Of a stretch of 9,113 nt of DNA, positions 1-6,368 are shown one piece after another. The stretch lies in NCBI GenBank assembly GCA_021300075.1, contig JAJTIB010000002.1, forward strand, positions 1-9,113, given 5' to 3'. This DNA comes from Rickettsiales bacterium. Its GTDB lineage: Bacteria; Pseudomonadota; Alphaproteobacteria; Rickettsiales; UBA3002. Made by a program: the position numbers and the translations under genes. The notes beneath the pieces were generated by a model. The model saw only the letters and a list, made by a program, of their open reading frames with translations. It made no database searches and was not told where the DNA came from. Each line of letters opens with the position of its first letter. The first letter of the stretch is position 1.

Positions 1-865
1 CCAGGGCCTTGAGCGATAGTACCGGTAGAACGCAAGGCATGAGATTCAGTATCAGCCCACCAAGCAATGCCAGTCCAAGAATCAGCAAGAAACCTGTATC
101 TTGATGCGCTGCAGCATTATTCTGCTGCGCTGCAATATGATAAGCTCTACCGCCCGCGAGAAGCACGCCTTCATATTTTTCCGGCAGCGATTGCAGTCCA
201 CGTTCTAGCTTCAAAGTCAGTTGATTTCCTGATTGATCTGCGCGTTGTGGAGCGCTGTTACGGATGACGCCGTCGTTGAGAGGGAACCACGAAGACTCCG
301 CCGCTTTGAGGCCTTCGGGCAGGGTGATGGTGAGCGTTACTTCTTCCTCGTCCGCTCGATAACTGGCGGGCCAGTTGACCGGCACAGGCACGCGCGCGAG
401 CCCTTCCTCTACCGCGTCATTTCCAGGCAGGGCAACAGTAAATTTTGCTGATTCAGGAATGCAGATTTCTTTACAGATGAGCCAGGAAGCAGAAATCTCG
501 ATGGTGGCAGAGGCAAGGGTTTCTTTCGCCGTGATGGGGCGCAGCAATGTCACGGTATTTTTATAGCTATAGGTGGTGAATTCCCCCTCGCGAATTCGCT
601 CCGGTGCTGGCCAGTGGATGGGGGCAATTGAAACTGCGGCATCGGTGGTGAGGGTGAGCTCCGTTGGCATCCCCGAGTCCCCCGAGTTGGCCCAGTAAAT
701 ATGCCAGCCCTCGGGCAGGAAGAATTTCACACCGACATAGCCTGTGGCGTTTTTTTCGAGCGAGGGCATGGCCACCACCGGCGTGGGGGTCGCGATTTTA
801 CTGAGGTTGGCGATTGCCGGAGAGCCGATCAGAAGCGTCAGCAGTGCAAAAAATATCAGCCGCAT
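1..865 (-). CDS. DsbD/ScsB-like thiol:disulfide interchange protein, N-terminal part (3' end outside window)
   Basis: Membrane reductase that passes electrons from the cytoplasm to periplasmic thiol proteins. The open frame runs 288 codons from ATG at 865 to the window edge with no stop. Residues 1-19 look like a Sec signal peptide (hydrophobic run, then a cleavage-like AIA/N). Residues 20 to about 245 resemble the periplasmic alpha domain of ScsB/DsbD proteins: GWHIYWANSGDSG (53-65), then WLICKEICIPES (128-139) with a Cys131-x3-Cys135 pair. A membrane segment starts near 258 and leads into NLMPCVLPVLSLK (274-286), the first redox-cysteine helix of the DsbD/CcdA membrane domain (Cys278). The start is 7 nt before the stop of the FMN reductase gene, a 10-nt overlap (ATGCGGCTGA), with a modest GGGA upstream, so coupled translation is likely. 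The C-terminal thioredoxin-like domain would lie outside. The family is clear; ScsB versus classical DsbD is inference. Confidence 0.88.
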   Translation of the reverse strand, partial: MRLIFFALLTLLIGSPAIANLSKIATPTPVVAMPSLEKNATGYVGVKFFLPEGWHIYWANSGDSGMPTELTLTTDAAVSIAPIHWPAPERIREGEFTTYSYKNTVTLLRPITAKETLASATIEISASWLICKEICIPESAKFTVALPGNDAVEEGLARVPVPVNWPASYRADEEEVTLTITLPEGLKAAESSWFPLNDGVIRNSAPQRADQSGNQLTLKLERGLQSLPEKYEGVLLAGGRAYHIAAQQNNAAAHQDTGFLLILGLALLGGLILNLMPCVLPVLSLKAL

Positions 866-1407
866 AATTGTCCCGTTCGTGTGATGAAATCGCTTAAACA
901 TTCCGCCATGAATTTTGCTTCTTTATTCGCAGCAATACCGCTTTCGGTTAGGTACTGGTTGGCCTTACCAATCGCAATCAGCTGTGGATAGACAAAGGCA
1001 CCGAGCACTTCCAGAGGCACGCGCAATTGTGTCAGACCAACCACGCCGCCCCGAGCAGACGGTGAGGCTGAAAACAGGAGAATGGATTTGCCTTTGAATA
1101 CCGGCGTGGGCGCAACCGAAAGCCAGTCAATGAGGTTTTTGAGTGATCCTGGCATCGACCAGTTATATTCGGGCGCGGCCAGTAATATCCCGTGATTGCG
1201 CGTAATTGCTGCGCGCAAATACTCGACGCCTGGGGGGAGTGTCACGGCGCTGTCCTCGCGATAGCTGGGGGCATCGCAGGCAGCGTAATCGATGGTTTCA
1301 ACCGTTGCCCCCAGTAACTCCGCCTCTTTGCTGGCGTGCTGCAGCAATAGTTTATTTAGCGAATCCGTACGAAACGAGGCGGCGAGCGATAGTAATTTTA
1401 CGCGCAT
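856..1407 (-). CDS. NADPH-dependent FMN reductase family flavoprotein
   Basis: Flavodoxin-fold oxidoreductase of 183 aa that should bind FMN and reduce it, or a quinone or other acceptor, with NAD(P)H in the cytoplasm. The N-terminal phosphate-binding loop has the family shape: beta strand then SxxxSFRTDSLN (residues 7-18). The second FMN-contact block is APEYNWSMPGSLKNLIDWLS (78-97), the most diagnostic motif of the family, followed by SASPSARGG (113-121). Length is typical. ATG at 1407 is preceded by AAGGA six bases upstream and overlaps the end of rdgB by 10 nt (ATGCGCGTAA), so the gene belongs to the rph-rdgB transcription unit. The next gene, a DsbD-like reductase, also overlaps by 10 nt. 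The physiological substrate cannot be told from sequence; azo-, chromate- and quinone reductases all share this fold. Confidence 0.88.
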   Translation of the reverse strand: MRVKLLSLAASFRTDSLNKLLLQHASKEAELLGATVETIDYAACDAPSYREDSAVTLPPGVEYLRAAITRNHGILLAAPEYNWSMPGSLKNLIDWLSVAPTPVFKGKSILLFSASPSARGGVVGLTQLRVPLEVLGAFVYPQLIAIGKANQYLTESGIAANKEAKFMAECLSDFITRTGQLCG

Positions 1408-2024
1408 GAGGATTCCTTTTCGTCAAGCCAATCAACCAATTTTTGAAAAGCCAGGGCGCGGTGACTGATACGGTGCTTGGCTGCAGGATTCATTTCACCG
1501 AAGCTCAAAGTTCCTCCGGTGGGAACAAAAATCGGGTCATAGCCAAAGCCCTGAGAGCCGCGCGGCGGGAAAGTTAGTGTGCCTTGAACCTCGCCTTCGA
1601 ATTGTTCGACCCGTCCGTCCGGCCAGGCGAGCGCGAGGTTGCAAATAAACGCTGCTTCCGCCCCGTTTGGCTCCACTTCGCGCGCGCGCAGAGCCTCCTC
1701 GACACGCTTCATCGCTATCGTAAAATCTTTGCCGGGCCCTGCCCAGCGGGCTGAATAAATTCCCGGCGCGCCGGAGAGTGCGGCGACGGCTAATCCCGAG
1801 TCATCCGCCAGCGCCACAAGTCCGGTTGCTTTTGCACTATGTCGGGCTTTGAGTGCCGCATTTTCAGCGAAGCTCGCACCGGTTTCCTCTGGCTCTTCGA
1901 CCCCGCGCTCGGCGGCGGAAACCACGGCGATTTGCAAGGGTTCGAGCAGGGCTTGAATTTCCCGGAGTTTGCCGGGATTATGGCTCGCAAGCACCAGCGG
2001 CGAGGTGAGCGGCGCACGTGTCAT
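1398..2024 (-). CDS. rdgB: dITP/XTP pyrophosphatase (non-canonical purine NTPase)
   Basis: Hydrolyses dITP, ITP and XTP to the monophosphate and pyrophosphate, keeping deaminated purines out of DNA and RNA. The 208 aa carry all the Ham1/RdgB signatures: SHNPGKLREI (14-23, nucleotide and phosphate binding), DDSGL (74-78, with the metal-binding and catalytic aspartates), GFGYDPIF (159-166) and KHRISHRA (183-190). Length is normal for a bacterial RdgB. ATG at 2024 overlaps the TGA of rph (ATGA, 4 nt) and has AGAGG seven bases upstream, so translation is probably coupled to rph. The rph-rdgB pairing is common in alphaproteobacteria. There the next gene is often hemW; here an FMN reductase follows instead. 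Confidence 0.97.
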   Translation of the reverse strand: MTRAPLTSPLVLASHNPGKLREIQALLEPLQIAVVSAAERGVEEPEETGASFAENAALKARHSAKATGLVALADDSGLAVAALSGAPGIYSARWAGPGKDFTIAMKRVEEALRAREVEPNGAEAAFICNLALAWPDGRVEQFEGEVQGTLTFPPRGSQGFGYDPIFVPTGGTLSFGEMNPAAKHRISHRALAFQKLVDWLDEKESSCA

Positions 2025-2737
2025 CTGAGTGCCTCTTTCTGTAGCGCCAGCAAATGCTGACCGCCCGTGAGTGCGACCTCCAACATCTGTTGTAATTGTG
2101 CTGGCGTGAAGGTCGCTTCCTCGCCCGACATCTGCACTTCGACCAAGTTTCCCTGACCCGTCAGGACGATATTGGCATCGACTTCCGCCGCGCTGTCTTC
2201 CTCGTAATCCAGGTCAAGTCGGACCTCCCCCGCAACCACCCCGCAGGAGATAGCCGCAACCGGCGTTTGAATCGGGTTTTTCTTTATCAGCCCGCGCCGC
2301 ATCAGCATTAAAATTGCCCCGTGTAAGGCGACAAAACCACCGGTGATGGAAGCGGTGCGCGTGCCGCCATCGGCCTCGATTACGTCGCAATCAATTACCA
2401 GCTGGCGCTCGCCCAAGAGTGCAAGATCGATCGTGCTGCGTAAGCTGCGACCAATCAGGCGCTGGATTTCCTGGGTGCGGCCGGATTGTTTGCCCTTGGC
2501 CGCCTCGCGCGGATTACGGCTGTTGGTGGCGCGGGGCAACATACCGTATTCGGCGGTGACCCAGCCACTGCCGGTATTTCTGAGAAAAGGCGGCACGAAT
2601 TCTTCCAGACTTGCGGTGCAGAGAACTTTGGTATGGCCGAATTCAACGAGGCACGAACCCTCCGCATGGCGCGAGATGGCGGGTGTCAGCTTCACCGGGC
2701 GCATTTCGATAGGGGAGCGGTTAAAAGAACGAAGCAT
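2021..2737 (-). CDS. rph: Ribonuclease PH
   Basis: Phosphate-dependent 3'-to-5' exoribonuclease that trims tRNA 3' ends and works as a hexamer. The 238 aa match the family's standard length. Visible motifs are RHAEGSCLVEFGHTKVLCTAS (in 23-43), GRTQEIQRLIGRSLR (86-100, with the phosphate-binding Arg), DCDVIEADGGTRTASITG (116-133) and LDLDYEEDSAAEVD (174-187, metal-binding aspartates). The frame is open up to 2821, but I place the start at ATG 2737: it has a good Shine-Dalgarno (TTGAGGG, five bases before ATG), gives the family length, and avoids an extension through the whole intergenic region to the grpE start. It is the first gene of a minus-strand unit with rdgB, the FMN reductase and the DsbD-like gene. 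hrcA, often found beside rph and grpE in alphaproteobacteria, is absent. Confidence 0.97.
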   Translation of the reverse strand: MLRSFNRSPIEMRPVKLTPAISRHAEGSCLVEFGHTKVLCTASLEEFVPPFLRNTGSGWVTAEYGMLPRATNSRNPREAAKGKQSGRTQEIQRLIGRSLRSTIDLALLGERQLVIDCDVIEADGGTRTASITGGFVALHGAILMLMRRGLIKKNPIQTPVAAISCGVVAGEVRLDLDYEEDSAAEVDANIVLTGQGNLVEVQMSGEEATFTPAQLQQMLEVALTGGQHLLALQKEALR

Positions 2738-2819
2738 AGATGCCCTCAATAGACGTGTTTGAGAAGACATGCAACGGGGGGGCTTGAAAATTCCCTGCGA
2801 AGGGGGCATATAAGGGCGC
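2738..2819. promoter_or_regulatory. Divergent rph/grpE intergenic region
   Basis: These 82 bp separate the starts of rph (minus) and grpE (plus) and must hold promoters for both. On the plus strand there is a heat-shock-like promoter, listed separately. On the minus strand the rph ribosome binding site (TTGAGGG) is clear, but only a weak promoter match (TTGCAT-N17-TATTGA) can be offered. No CIRCE operator (TTAGCACTC-N9-GAGTGCTAA) is present, so HrcA control from this region is unlikely. Confidence 0.7.
2783..2812 (+). promoter_or_regulatory. Candidate sigma-32 (RpoH) heat-shock promoter of grpE
   Basis: A perfect CTTGAA -35 element (2783-2788) is followed after 18 bp by CATATA (2807-2812), which fits the CAT/TATA core of RpoH -10 elements. 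Spacing is close to that of alphaproteobacterial RpoH promoters as I recall them. A transcript starting about 7 nt after the -10 would begin at or within a base or two of the grpE ATG at 2820. The location before a chaperone gene supports the call; the match was found by eye. Confidence 0.6.
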
Positions 2820-3425
2820 ATGATCGAACCAGTCCGTAATGAACACGAACCTGCTCCTGAGGGAGCTGATAAAAACGCGCCTGAGCATCAGGACGCCTCG
2901 CCCGAGGCTGTGGCGCGGGCGCTCACGGCGGTGATCGATGCCAAAGATAAGGAGCTGGCGGCCCTTAAAGATCAGGCACTCAGGGCGCTGGCGGAGGCGG
3001 AAAATACCCGCCGCCGCGCTGAGCGCGACCAGCAGGATACGGCAAAATATGCGGTGAGTCGCTTTGCGGGCGACCTGGTCAGTGTGCTTGAAAATCTGCA
3101 ACGCGCGACTGCCAGTATTCCCGAATCGATGCGCGTGGAGAATTCCGCCGTTGCCAATCTTGCTGTGGGCGTCGAGATGACGCTTAAGGAATTGCTCGGT
3201 GCATTTGAGAAACACGGTATTCGCCGGCTTGACCCCAAGGGGCAGAAATTTGACCATCAATTGCATCAGGCAGTCGCGCAAATGCCGGATGCACAGGTCG
3301 AGCCGGGAACGATTCTGCAGGTCATTGAAGCAGGTTATACGATTCATGATCGGCTGCTGCGTCCGGCGATGGTGGTGGTCGCGACCCGTACGGAAACCCC
3401 TCAGCCAGTGGATACGCAAGCCTAG
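2820..3425 (+). CDS. grpE: Nucleotide exchange factor GrpE (Hsp70 cochaperone)
   Basis: Homodimeric cochaperone that releases ADP from DnaK. The 201 aa begin with an acidic, low-complexity tail (1-35), then a long helical coiled-coil region rich in Ala, Glu and Lys (about 36-80), then FAGDLVSVLENLQRA (82-96). The C-terminal beta domain holds the GrpE signature: FDHQLHQAV (144-152) and GYTIHDRLLRPAMVVVA (172-188). ATG at 2820 is the only upstream start in frame. Its only SD-like sequence, AAGGG, sits just three bases away, and a heat-shock-like promoter points to transcription starting almost at the ATG, so the message may be leaderless. The start dinucleotide CAT/ATG is shared with the longest open frame of divergent rph, but the real rph start is 82 bp away. 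hrcA and dnaK are not adjacent. Confidence 0.97.
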   Translation: MIEPVRNEHEPAPEGADKNAPEHQDASPEAVARALTAVIDAKDKELAALKDQALRALAEAENTRRRAERDQQDTAKYAVSRFAGDLVSVLENLQRATASIPESMRVENSAVANLAVGVEMTLKELLGAFEKHGIRRLDPKGQKFDHQLHQAVAQMPDAQVEPGTILQVIEAGYTIHDRLLRPAMVVVATRTETPQPVDTQA

Positions 3426-3441
3426 TTTTAGACCGAGCATC

Positions 3442-3470
3442 TGGACAGCCGCGTTTCGGGGCGCTATGGT
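3442..3470 (+). promoter_or_regulatory. Candidate sigma-70-type promoter of ftsX
   Basis: TGGACA (3442-3447, five of six to TTGACA) and TATGGT (3465-3470, four of six to TATAAT) are spaced by exactly 17 bp in the 51-bp gap between grpE and ftsX. The -10 ends six bases before the ftsX ATG, so the transcript would start at or one base from the start codon. There is no Shine-Dalgarno in front of ftsX. An own promoter makes sense here because ftsX has lost its usual ftsE partner upstream. Confidence 0.45.
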
Positions 3471-3476
3471 CTTAGC

Positions 3477-4358
3477 ATGAGACTGAAACGTTCTGCCGAT
3501 ATTCCTTTTGCGCGCGACGATGCCCATCGTTTACTGCCATGGATGATCGCCTGCCTCGTTGGCTTGTCGGCGTTATTGCTGCTGCTCGCTTTCTCGCTTT
3601 CCGGCCGCATGCAGCAACAGGCACGCGATGTGTTTGGCACAGTGCAGGTGGAACTTCCTTCCGGCACGCCCGCATCCAAGCGTGAGGAGGTGATGGCGGC
3701 AATCCGCAGCACCCCCGGCGCGGTTGATGTGGCGTGGCTGACGCCCGCACAGATGGAGGTGCTGTTAAGACCCTGGCTTGGGGATCATTTAACCCTCAAA
3801 GGCCTGTCGCTGCCGGTTTTGATTGATGTCAAGACTGAGGTGAAAGGTAATCGCTCGGCCATCGATATTCCGCAGCTTAAAAATAAACTTGCCCCGCTCC
3901 TCAAAAATGTACGAATTGAGGATCGTGGTCCATGGCTAACCCATATGGCGGAGGCTCTGCGTTATGTGCAGGGACTGGTACTACTGATCGCCGCGTCGTT
4001 GCTGGCCTGTGTTGTGGCGCTTGTCGTGCTGGTTGCGCGTGCCAGTCTTAAACTTCATTTCAAGACAGTGCATTTGTTGCACATGTTTGGTGCAACGGAT
4101 GAATATATCCTGCGCCAGTTCCAGCAAAACAGCGCCCGTCTAGCTGTACGCGGTGCGCTCTATGGTGTTGGGTTTGCGCTCATTATCAGTGCGGCAGCGG
4201 TGATGATTTCGCAGCAGTGGCAAAGCCCGATCCTGCCGGCCATTACGGTGCTGCCTGTGCATCTGGTGACGCTGTTGCTGCTGCCGGTATTCACCGCACT
4301 GATTGCGCTTTTAGCCACAAGACTGACGGTGCAGTCTATGCTCGCGCAGATGCATTGA
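3477..4358 (+). CDS. ftsX: Cell division protein FtsX (permease-like subunit)
   Basis: Membrane subunit of the FtsEX complex, which uses ATP hydrolysis by FtsE to control peptidoglycan hydrolases at the septum rather than to transport a solute. The 293 aa show the FtsX layout: short cytoplasmic N-terminus, TM1 about 20-42, a periplasmic domain about 43-160, then TM2 about 164-187, TM3 about 224-244 and TM4 about 259-282. The cytoplasmic segment VHLLHMFGATDEYILRQF (198-215) is the conserved FtsX motif that meets FtsE. The gene is complete. ATG at 3477 has no ribosome binding site; a promoter six bases upstream suggests a leaderless message. ftsE is not next to it but at 6369-7031 on the other strand, which is unusual because the two are normally one operon, often overlapping. 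Confidence 0.93.
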   Translation: MRLKRSADIPFARDDAHRLLPWMIACLVGLSALLLLLAFSLSGRMQQQARDVFGTVQVELPSGTPASKREEVMAAIRSTPGAVDVAWLTPAQMEVLLRPWLGDHLTLKGLSLPVLIDVKTEVKGNRSAIDIPQLKNKLAPLLKNVRIEDRGPWLTHMAEALRYVQGLVLLIAASLLACVVALVVLVARASLKLHFKTVHLLHMFGATDEYILRQFQQNSARLAVRGALYGVGFALIISAAAVMISQQWQSPILPAITVLPVHLVTLLLLPVFTALIALLATRLTVQSMLAQMH

Positions 4359-4361
4359 CCT

Positions 4362-4910
4362 ATGAAATTAGTGCTGCTTGATCGCGACGGGGTGATTAAC
4401 GAAGACAGGCCCGAGGGCGTCTTGCGTTTTGACGAATTCCGTCTGCTGCCTGGCGTGCTTGACGCCCTCGCCCGCCTGACCCGCGCCGGCTATAAAATTG
4501 CCATTTGTACCAATCAATCGGCCATCGGGATGGGGCGCTTAGCGCCCGCGACGCTGGAAGCGATTCATGCAGATTTATGTCAGCAGGTGGCTGCTGCGGG
4601 CGGGAAGATTGATGCAGTTTATTTCGCGCCCGACGCACCCGATGCGCCGAGCGAACGGCGCAAGCCTGCGCCTGGCATGTTGCTTGAGGCATTGGCACAA
4701 TTTCATGCTGATGCTGGCAGCAGCTTCATGGTAGGGGACATGCTGCGCGATTTGGAGGCGGCGAAGCGTGCCGGCTGCCCGCGCATTTTGGTGCGTACCG
4801 GCAAGGGTGCAGCACTTGAGGCGCAGGGTATTCCACCCCATGTGCAACCGGTGACGGTGGTTGAGGATTTGCCGGCGGCAGTCGCATATATTCTCTCAGC
4901 AAACTGCTGA
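4362..4910 (+). CDS. GmhB/HisB-N-like HAD phosphatase lacking the zinc loop
   Basis: HAD-IIIA phosphatase of 182 aa, closest in layout to GmhB, which removes the 7-phosphate from D-glycero-D-manno-heptose 1,7-bisphosphate for LPS core synthesis. Catalytic motifs are intact: LLDRDGVIN (5-13; nucleophile Asp7, acid/base Asp9), CTNQS (49-53), RRKPAPGM (99-106, motif III Lys101) and MVGDMLRDLEAA (123-134, Mg-binding Asp126). GmhB normally carries a Zn site of the CxH...CxC kind just before RKP. Here residues 88-100 read FAPDAPDAPSERR with no Cys or His, so the metal loop has been lost or replaced. The gene starts 3 nt after the ftsX stop, without a clear Shine-Dalgarno, and is probably cotranscribed. 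The zinc-loop change and the cell-division/lipid neighbourhood leave the substrate uncertain, so no gene symbol is assigned. Confidence 0.85.
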   Translation: MKLVLLDRDGVINEDRPEGVLRFDEFRLLPGVLDALARLTRAGYKIAICTNQSAIGMGRLAPATLEAIHADLCQQVAAAGGKIDAVYFAPDAPDAPSERRKPAPGMLLEALAQFHADAGSSFMVGDMLRDLEAAKRAGCPRILVRTGKGAALEAQGIPPHVQPVTVVEDLPAAVAYILSANC

Positions 4911-4935
4911 CATGATAATGTAACTCCGCTAAACT
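4907..4935 (+). promoter_or_regulatory. Candidate promoter of the DUF218 (ydcF-like) gene
   Basis: CTGACA (4907-4912, five of six to TTGACA) overlaps the stop codon of the HAD phosphatase gene and is followed after 17 bp by TAAACT (4930-4935, four of six to TATAAT). The -10 ends six bases before ATG 4942, the same geometry as at ftsX. An alternative -10, GATAAT at 4914-4919, is a better hexamer but lacks a good -35. Internal operon promoter; low certainty. Confidence 0.35.
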
Positions 4936-4941
4936 GTGGTC

Positions 4942-5541
4942 ATGCGAATGATTCTGGCCATATTCTTAGCGGCGCTGTTTGTTTGGGTATCAGGGCTGCT
5001 GCTGTTTATTCATCGTGTGGAGTCTGTGCCCGCAGCCGATGCTCGGCGTACGGATGCAATTGTGGTTCTGACCGGCGGCGCTTTAAGGGTTGAGCATGGC
5101 TTTGCATTGCTGGGTGAAGGTCTGGCCGATGCGCTTTTTATCAGCGGTGTGGGTAAGGACGTTACTTTAGAGGAATTGCTCGCCGAGCATGGGAATCTCA
5201 GGGTGCGTGAACGGCTGGTCGAGGGCAAGGCCAGCGTTGTGCTTGATTACCGAGCTAACAGTACCGAAACCAATGCGGCAGAGGCCGCGAATTTTATCCG
5301 CGTCCGGGGATTTCAGTCGCTGCGGCTGGTGACTGCCAATTACCACATGCCGCGTAGCCTGATGGAGTTTCATGCCGCGCTACCGGGGGTCACGCTTTTG
5401 CCGGATACGGTCTATCCAGAACTATTCGGGCGTGAGCGCTGGTGGCAGCATAAGGGCACGCGCCACCTGCTGCTGCTGGAGTTTCATAAATACTGGGCGG
5501 CATGGCTTCGGATTCATCTCTTCACGGAAGTGCCGAGGTGA
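4942..5541 (+). CDS. DUF218 / YdcF family membrane-anchored protein
   Basis: Member of the DUF218 (YdcF/SanA/ElyC) superfamily, envelope proteins with a Rossmann-like fold linked to peptidoglycan or lipid-carrier homeostasis; the precise reaction is not known. The 199 aa start with one N-terminal TM anchor (about 3-24). The fold motifs follow: DAIVVLTGGALRVEHG (38-53), ALFISGV (64-70), STETNAAEAA (107-116) and LVTANYHMPRS (129-139), whose HMPRS is typical of the family. The frame could begin at GTG 4936, but ATG 4942 puts the hydrophobic anchor at the N-terminus and fits the candidate promoter. No Shine-Dalgarno is visible. The stop overlaps the next gene's ATG by one base (TGATG), implying coupled translation with the PlsC-type acyltransferase. 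In many alphaproteobacteria this pair follows ftsEX. Confidence 0.88.
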   Translation: MRMILAIFLAALFVWVSGLLLFIHRVESVPAADARRTDAIVVLTGGALRVEHGFALLGEGLADALFISGVGKDVTLEELLAEHGNLRVRERLVEGKASVVLDYRANSTETNAAEAANFIRVRGFQSLRLVTANYHMPRSLMEFHAALPGVTLLPDTVYPELFGRERWWQHKGTRHLLLLEFHKYWAAWLRIHLFTEVPR

Positions 5542-6236
5542 TGCGACTGCGAACCGTTTTGTTTTTTATGTTCTGGTTGCCGATGACGGCAGCTTTCGGG
5601 GTTTTGGCGCTGCCAGCACTTTTGAGCACCCGTCTCACCTGGCGCGTTGCAGATGCCTGGTGCTGGGTAACACTTTTCTGGTTGGGGCTGGCCTGCAATA
5701 TTCACTCAGAGTGCCGGGGGGGCGATAATTTACCCCGTACCCGGGTGATTTATGCCAGCAAGCACCAGTCGGCATGGGACACGCTGATGCTCTGGCGCTG
5801 CTTGAATCGTCCGCAATTCATTCTGAAACGCGAACTCTACTGGATTCCGTTTTTCGGCTGGTATTTGTGGCGCTCTGAGCAGATCGGTATTAACCGTCGC
5901 GCGCGCAAGGAGGCGATGGCGACGATCATTGCCCGCGCGCAGGAGGCAAAACGTTCCGGCCGCCCGCTCGTGATTTTCCCTGAAGGCACGCGCGGCAAAG
6001 TCGGGGCTGAAACCATGTATCACGGCGGGGTGGCGAAGCTTTCCCATGCGCTTGGGTGGCCGGTGATTCCGGTCGCGCTCAATGCCGGGAAATTCTGGCC
6101 CAAGCGCCCTATCTGGAAAACGCCCGGCACGGCGGTGATGGAGTTTTTACCCCCGCTGCCGCCCTGTGGTGAGGATAAAGAGGCATGGCTTGCAGACCTC
6201 AAGCGGCGTATTGAAGAGGCCAGCGCGCGGCTTTAA
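5541..6236 (+). CDS. plsC: 1-acyl-sn-glycerol-3-phosphate acyltransferase (PlsC/LPLAT family)
   Basis: Inner-membrane acyltransferase that converts lysophosphatidic acid to phosphatidic acid, the second acylation of phospholipid synthesis. The 231 aa show a hydrophobic N-terminus (about 5-29 and 40-52), then the family blocks: YASKHQSAWDT (71-81; catalytic His75-x4-Asp80), FILKRELYWIPFFGW (93-107), GINRR (116-120) and VIFPEGTRGK (144-153; the FPEGTR glycerol-phosphate-binding motif), and finally PVIPVALNAG (174-183). The frame is open from 5502, but ATG 5541 is chosen: it overlaps the upstream stop (TGATG), has GAGG just upstream, and gives a normal N-terminus. It is the last gene of the plus-strand unit and converges on ftsE 132 bp away. 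The symbol assumes the lysophosphatidate role; related LPLAT enzymes can act on ornithine lipids. Confidence 0.9.
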   Translation: MRLRTVLFFMFWLPMTAAFGVLALPALLSTRLTWRVADAWCWVTLFWLGLACNIHSECRGGDNLPRTRVIYASKHQSAWDTLMLWRCLNRPQFILKRELYWIPFFGWYLWRSEQIGINRRARKEAMATIIARAQEAKRSGRPLVIFPEGTRGKVGAETMYHGGVAKLSHALGWPVIPVALNAGKFWPKRPIWKTPGTAVMEFLPPLPPCGEDKEAWLADLKRRIEEASARL

Positions 6237-6245
6237 GGGTCTTCG

Positions 6246-6276
6246 TTAAAAAGCTGAGATGCGGAGAAATTTTTAA
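6246..6276. repeat. AT-rich inverted repeat between convergent plsC and ftsE
   Basis: TTAAAAA (6246-6252) and TTTTTAA (6270-6276) are perfect 7-bp inverted arms around a 17-nt loop, ten bases after the plsC stop. The stem is all A/T, so it is a poor intrinsic terminator by sequence, but its place between convergent genes makes some end-of-transcript role possible. The rest of the 132-bp gap (6237-6368) shows no ORF, RNA gene or stronger hairpin. Confidence 0.25.
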
Positions 6277-6368
6277 GATCGCCCGCCCCAGGGATACTGA
6301 GTGTAGCAGCGCCTCATGAGGATTCGAGGATGGATATAACGAGAATTAAGCTGCCAATTAGATATGGG

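Noticed and set aside
67..991. Several short plus-strand open frames at the left end
   Set aside because: All are antisense to the DsbD/ScsB-like gene and the FMN reductase gene, which have clear family motifs on the minus strand.
1679..1689. Run of alternating CG (possible Z-DNA or repeat)
   Set aside because: Only 11 bp, and it encodes ordinary Arg-Ala-Arg residues within rdgB; expected by chance in GC-rich coding DNA.
2343..2762. 139-codon plus-strand open frame over rph
   Set aside because: Shadow of rph, whose motifs and length are unambiguous; no recognisable domain and no ribosome binding site.
2738..2819. CIRCE operator near grpE
   Set aside because: No TTAGCACTC-N9-GAGTGCTAA or near match on reading both strands of this gap.
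2721..3527. 268-codon open frame on the minus strand, antisense to all of grpE
   Set aside because: Its translation resembles no family, is rich in Arg, His and Leu as expected from the complement of a GC-rich gene, and lies opposite a certain grpE and over the rph start.
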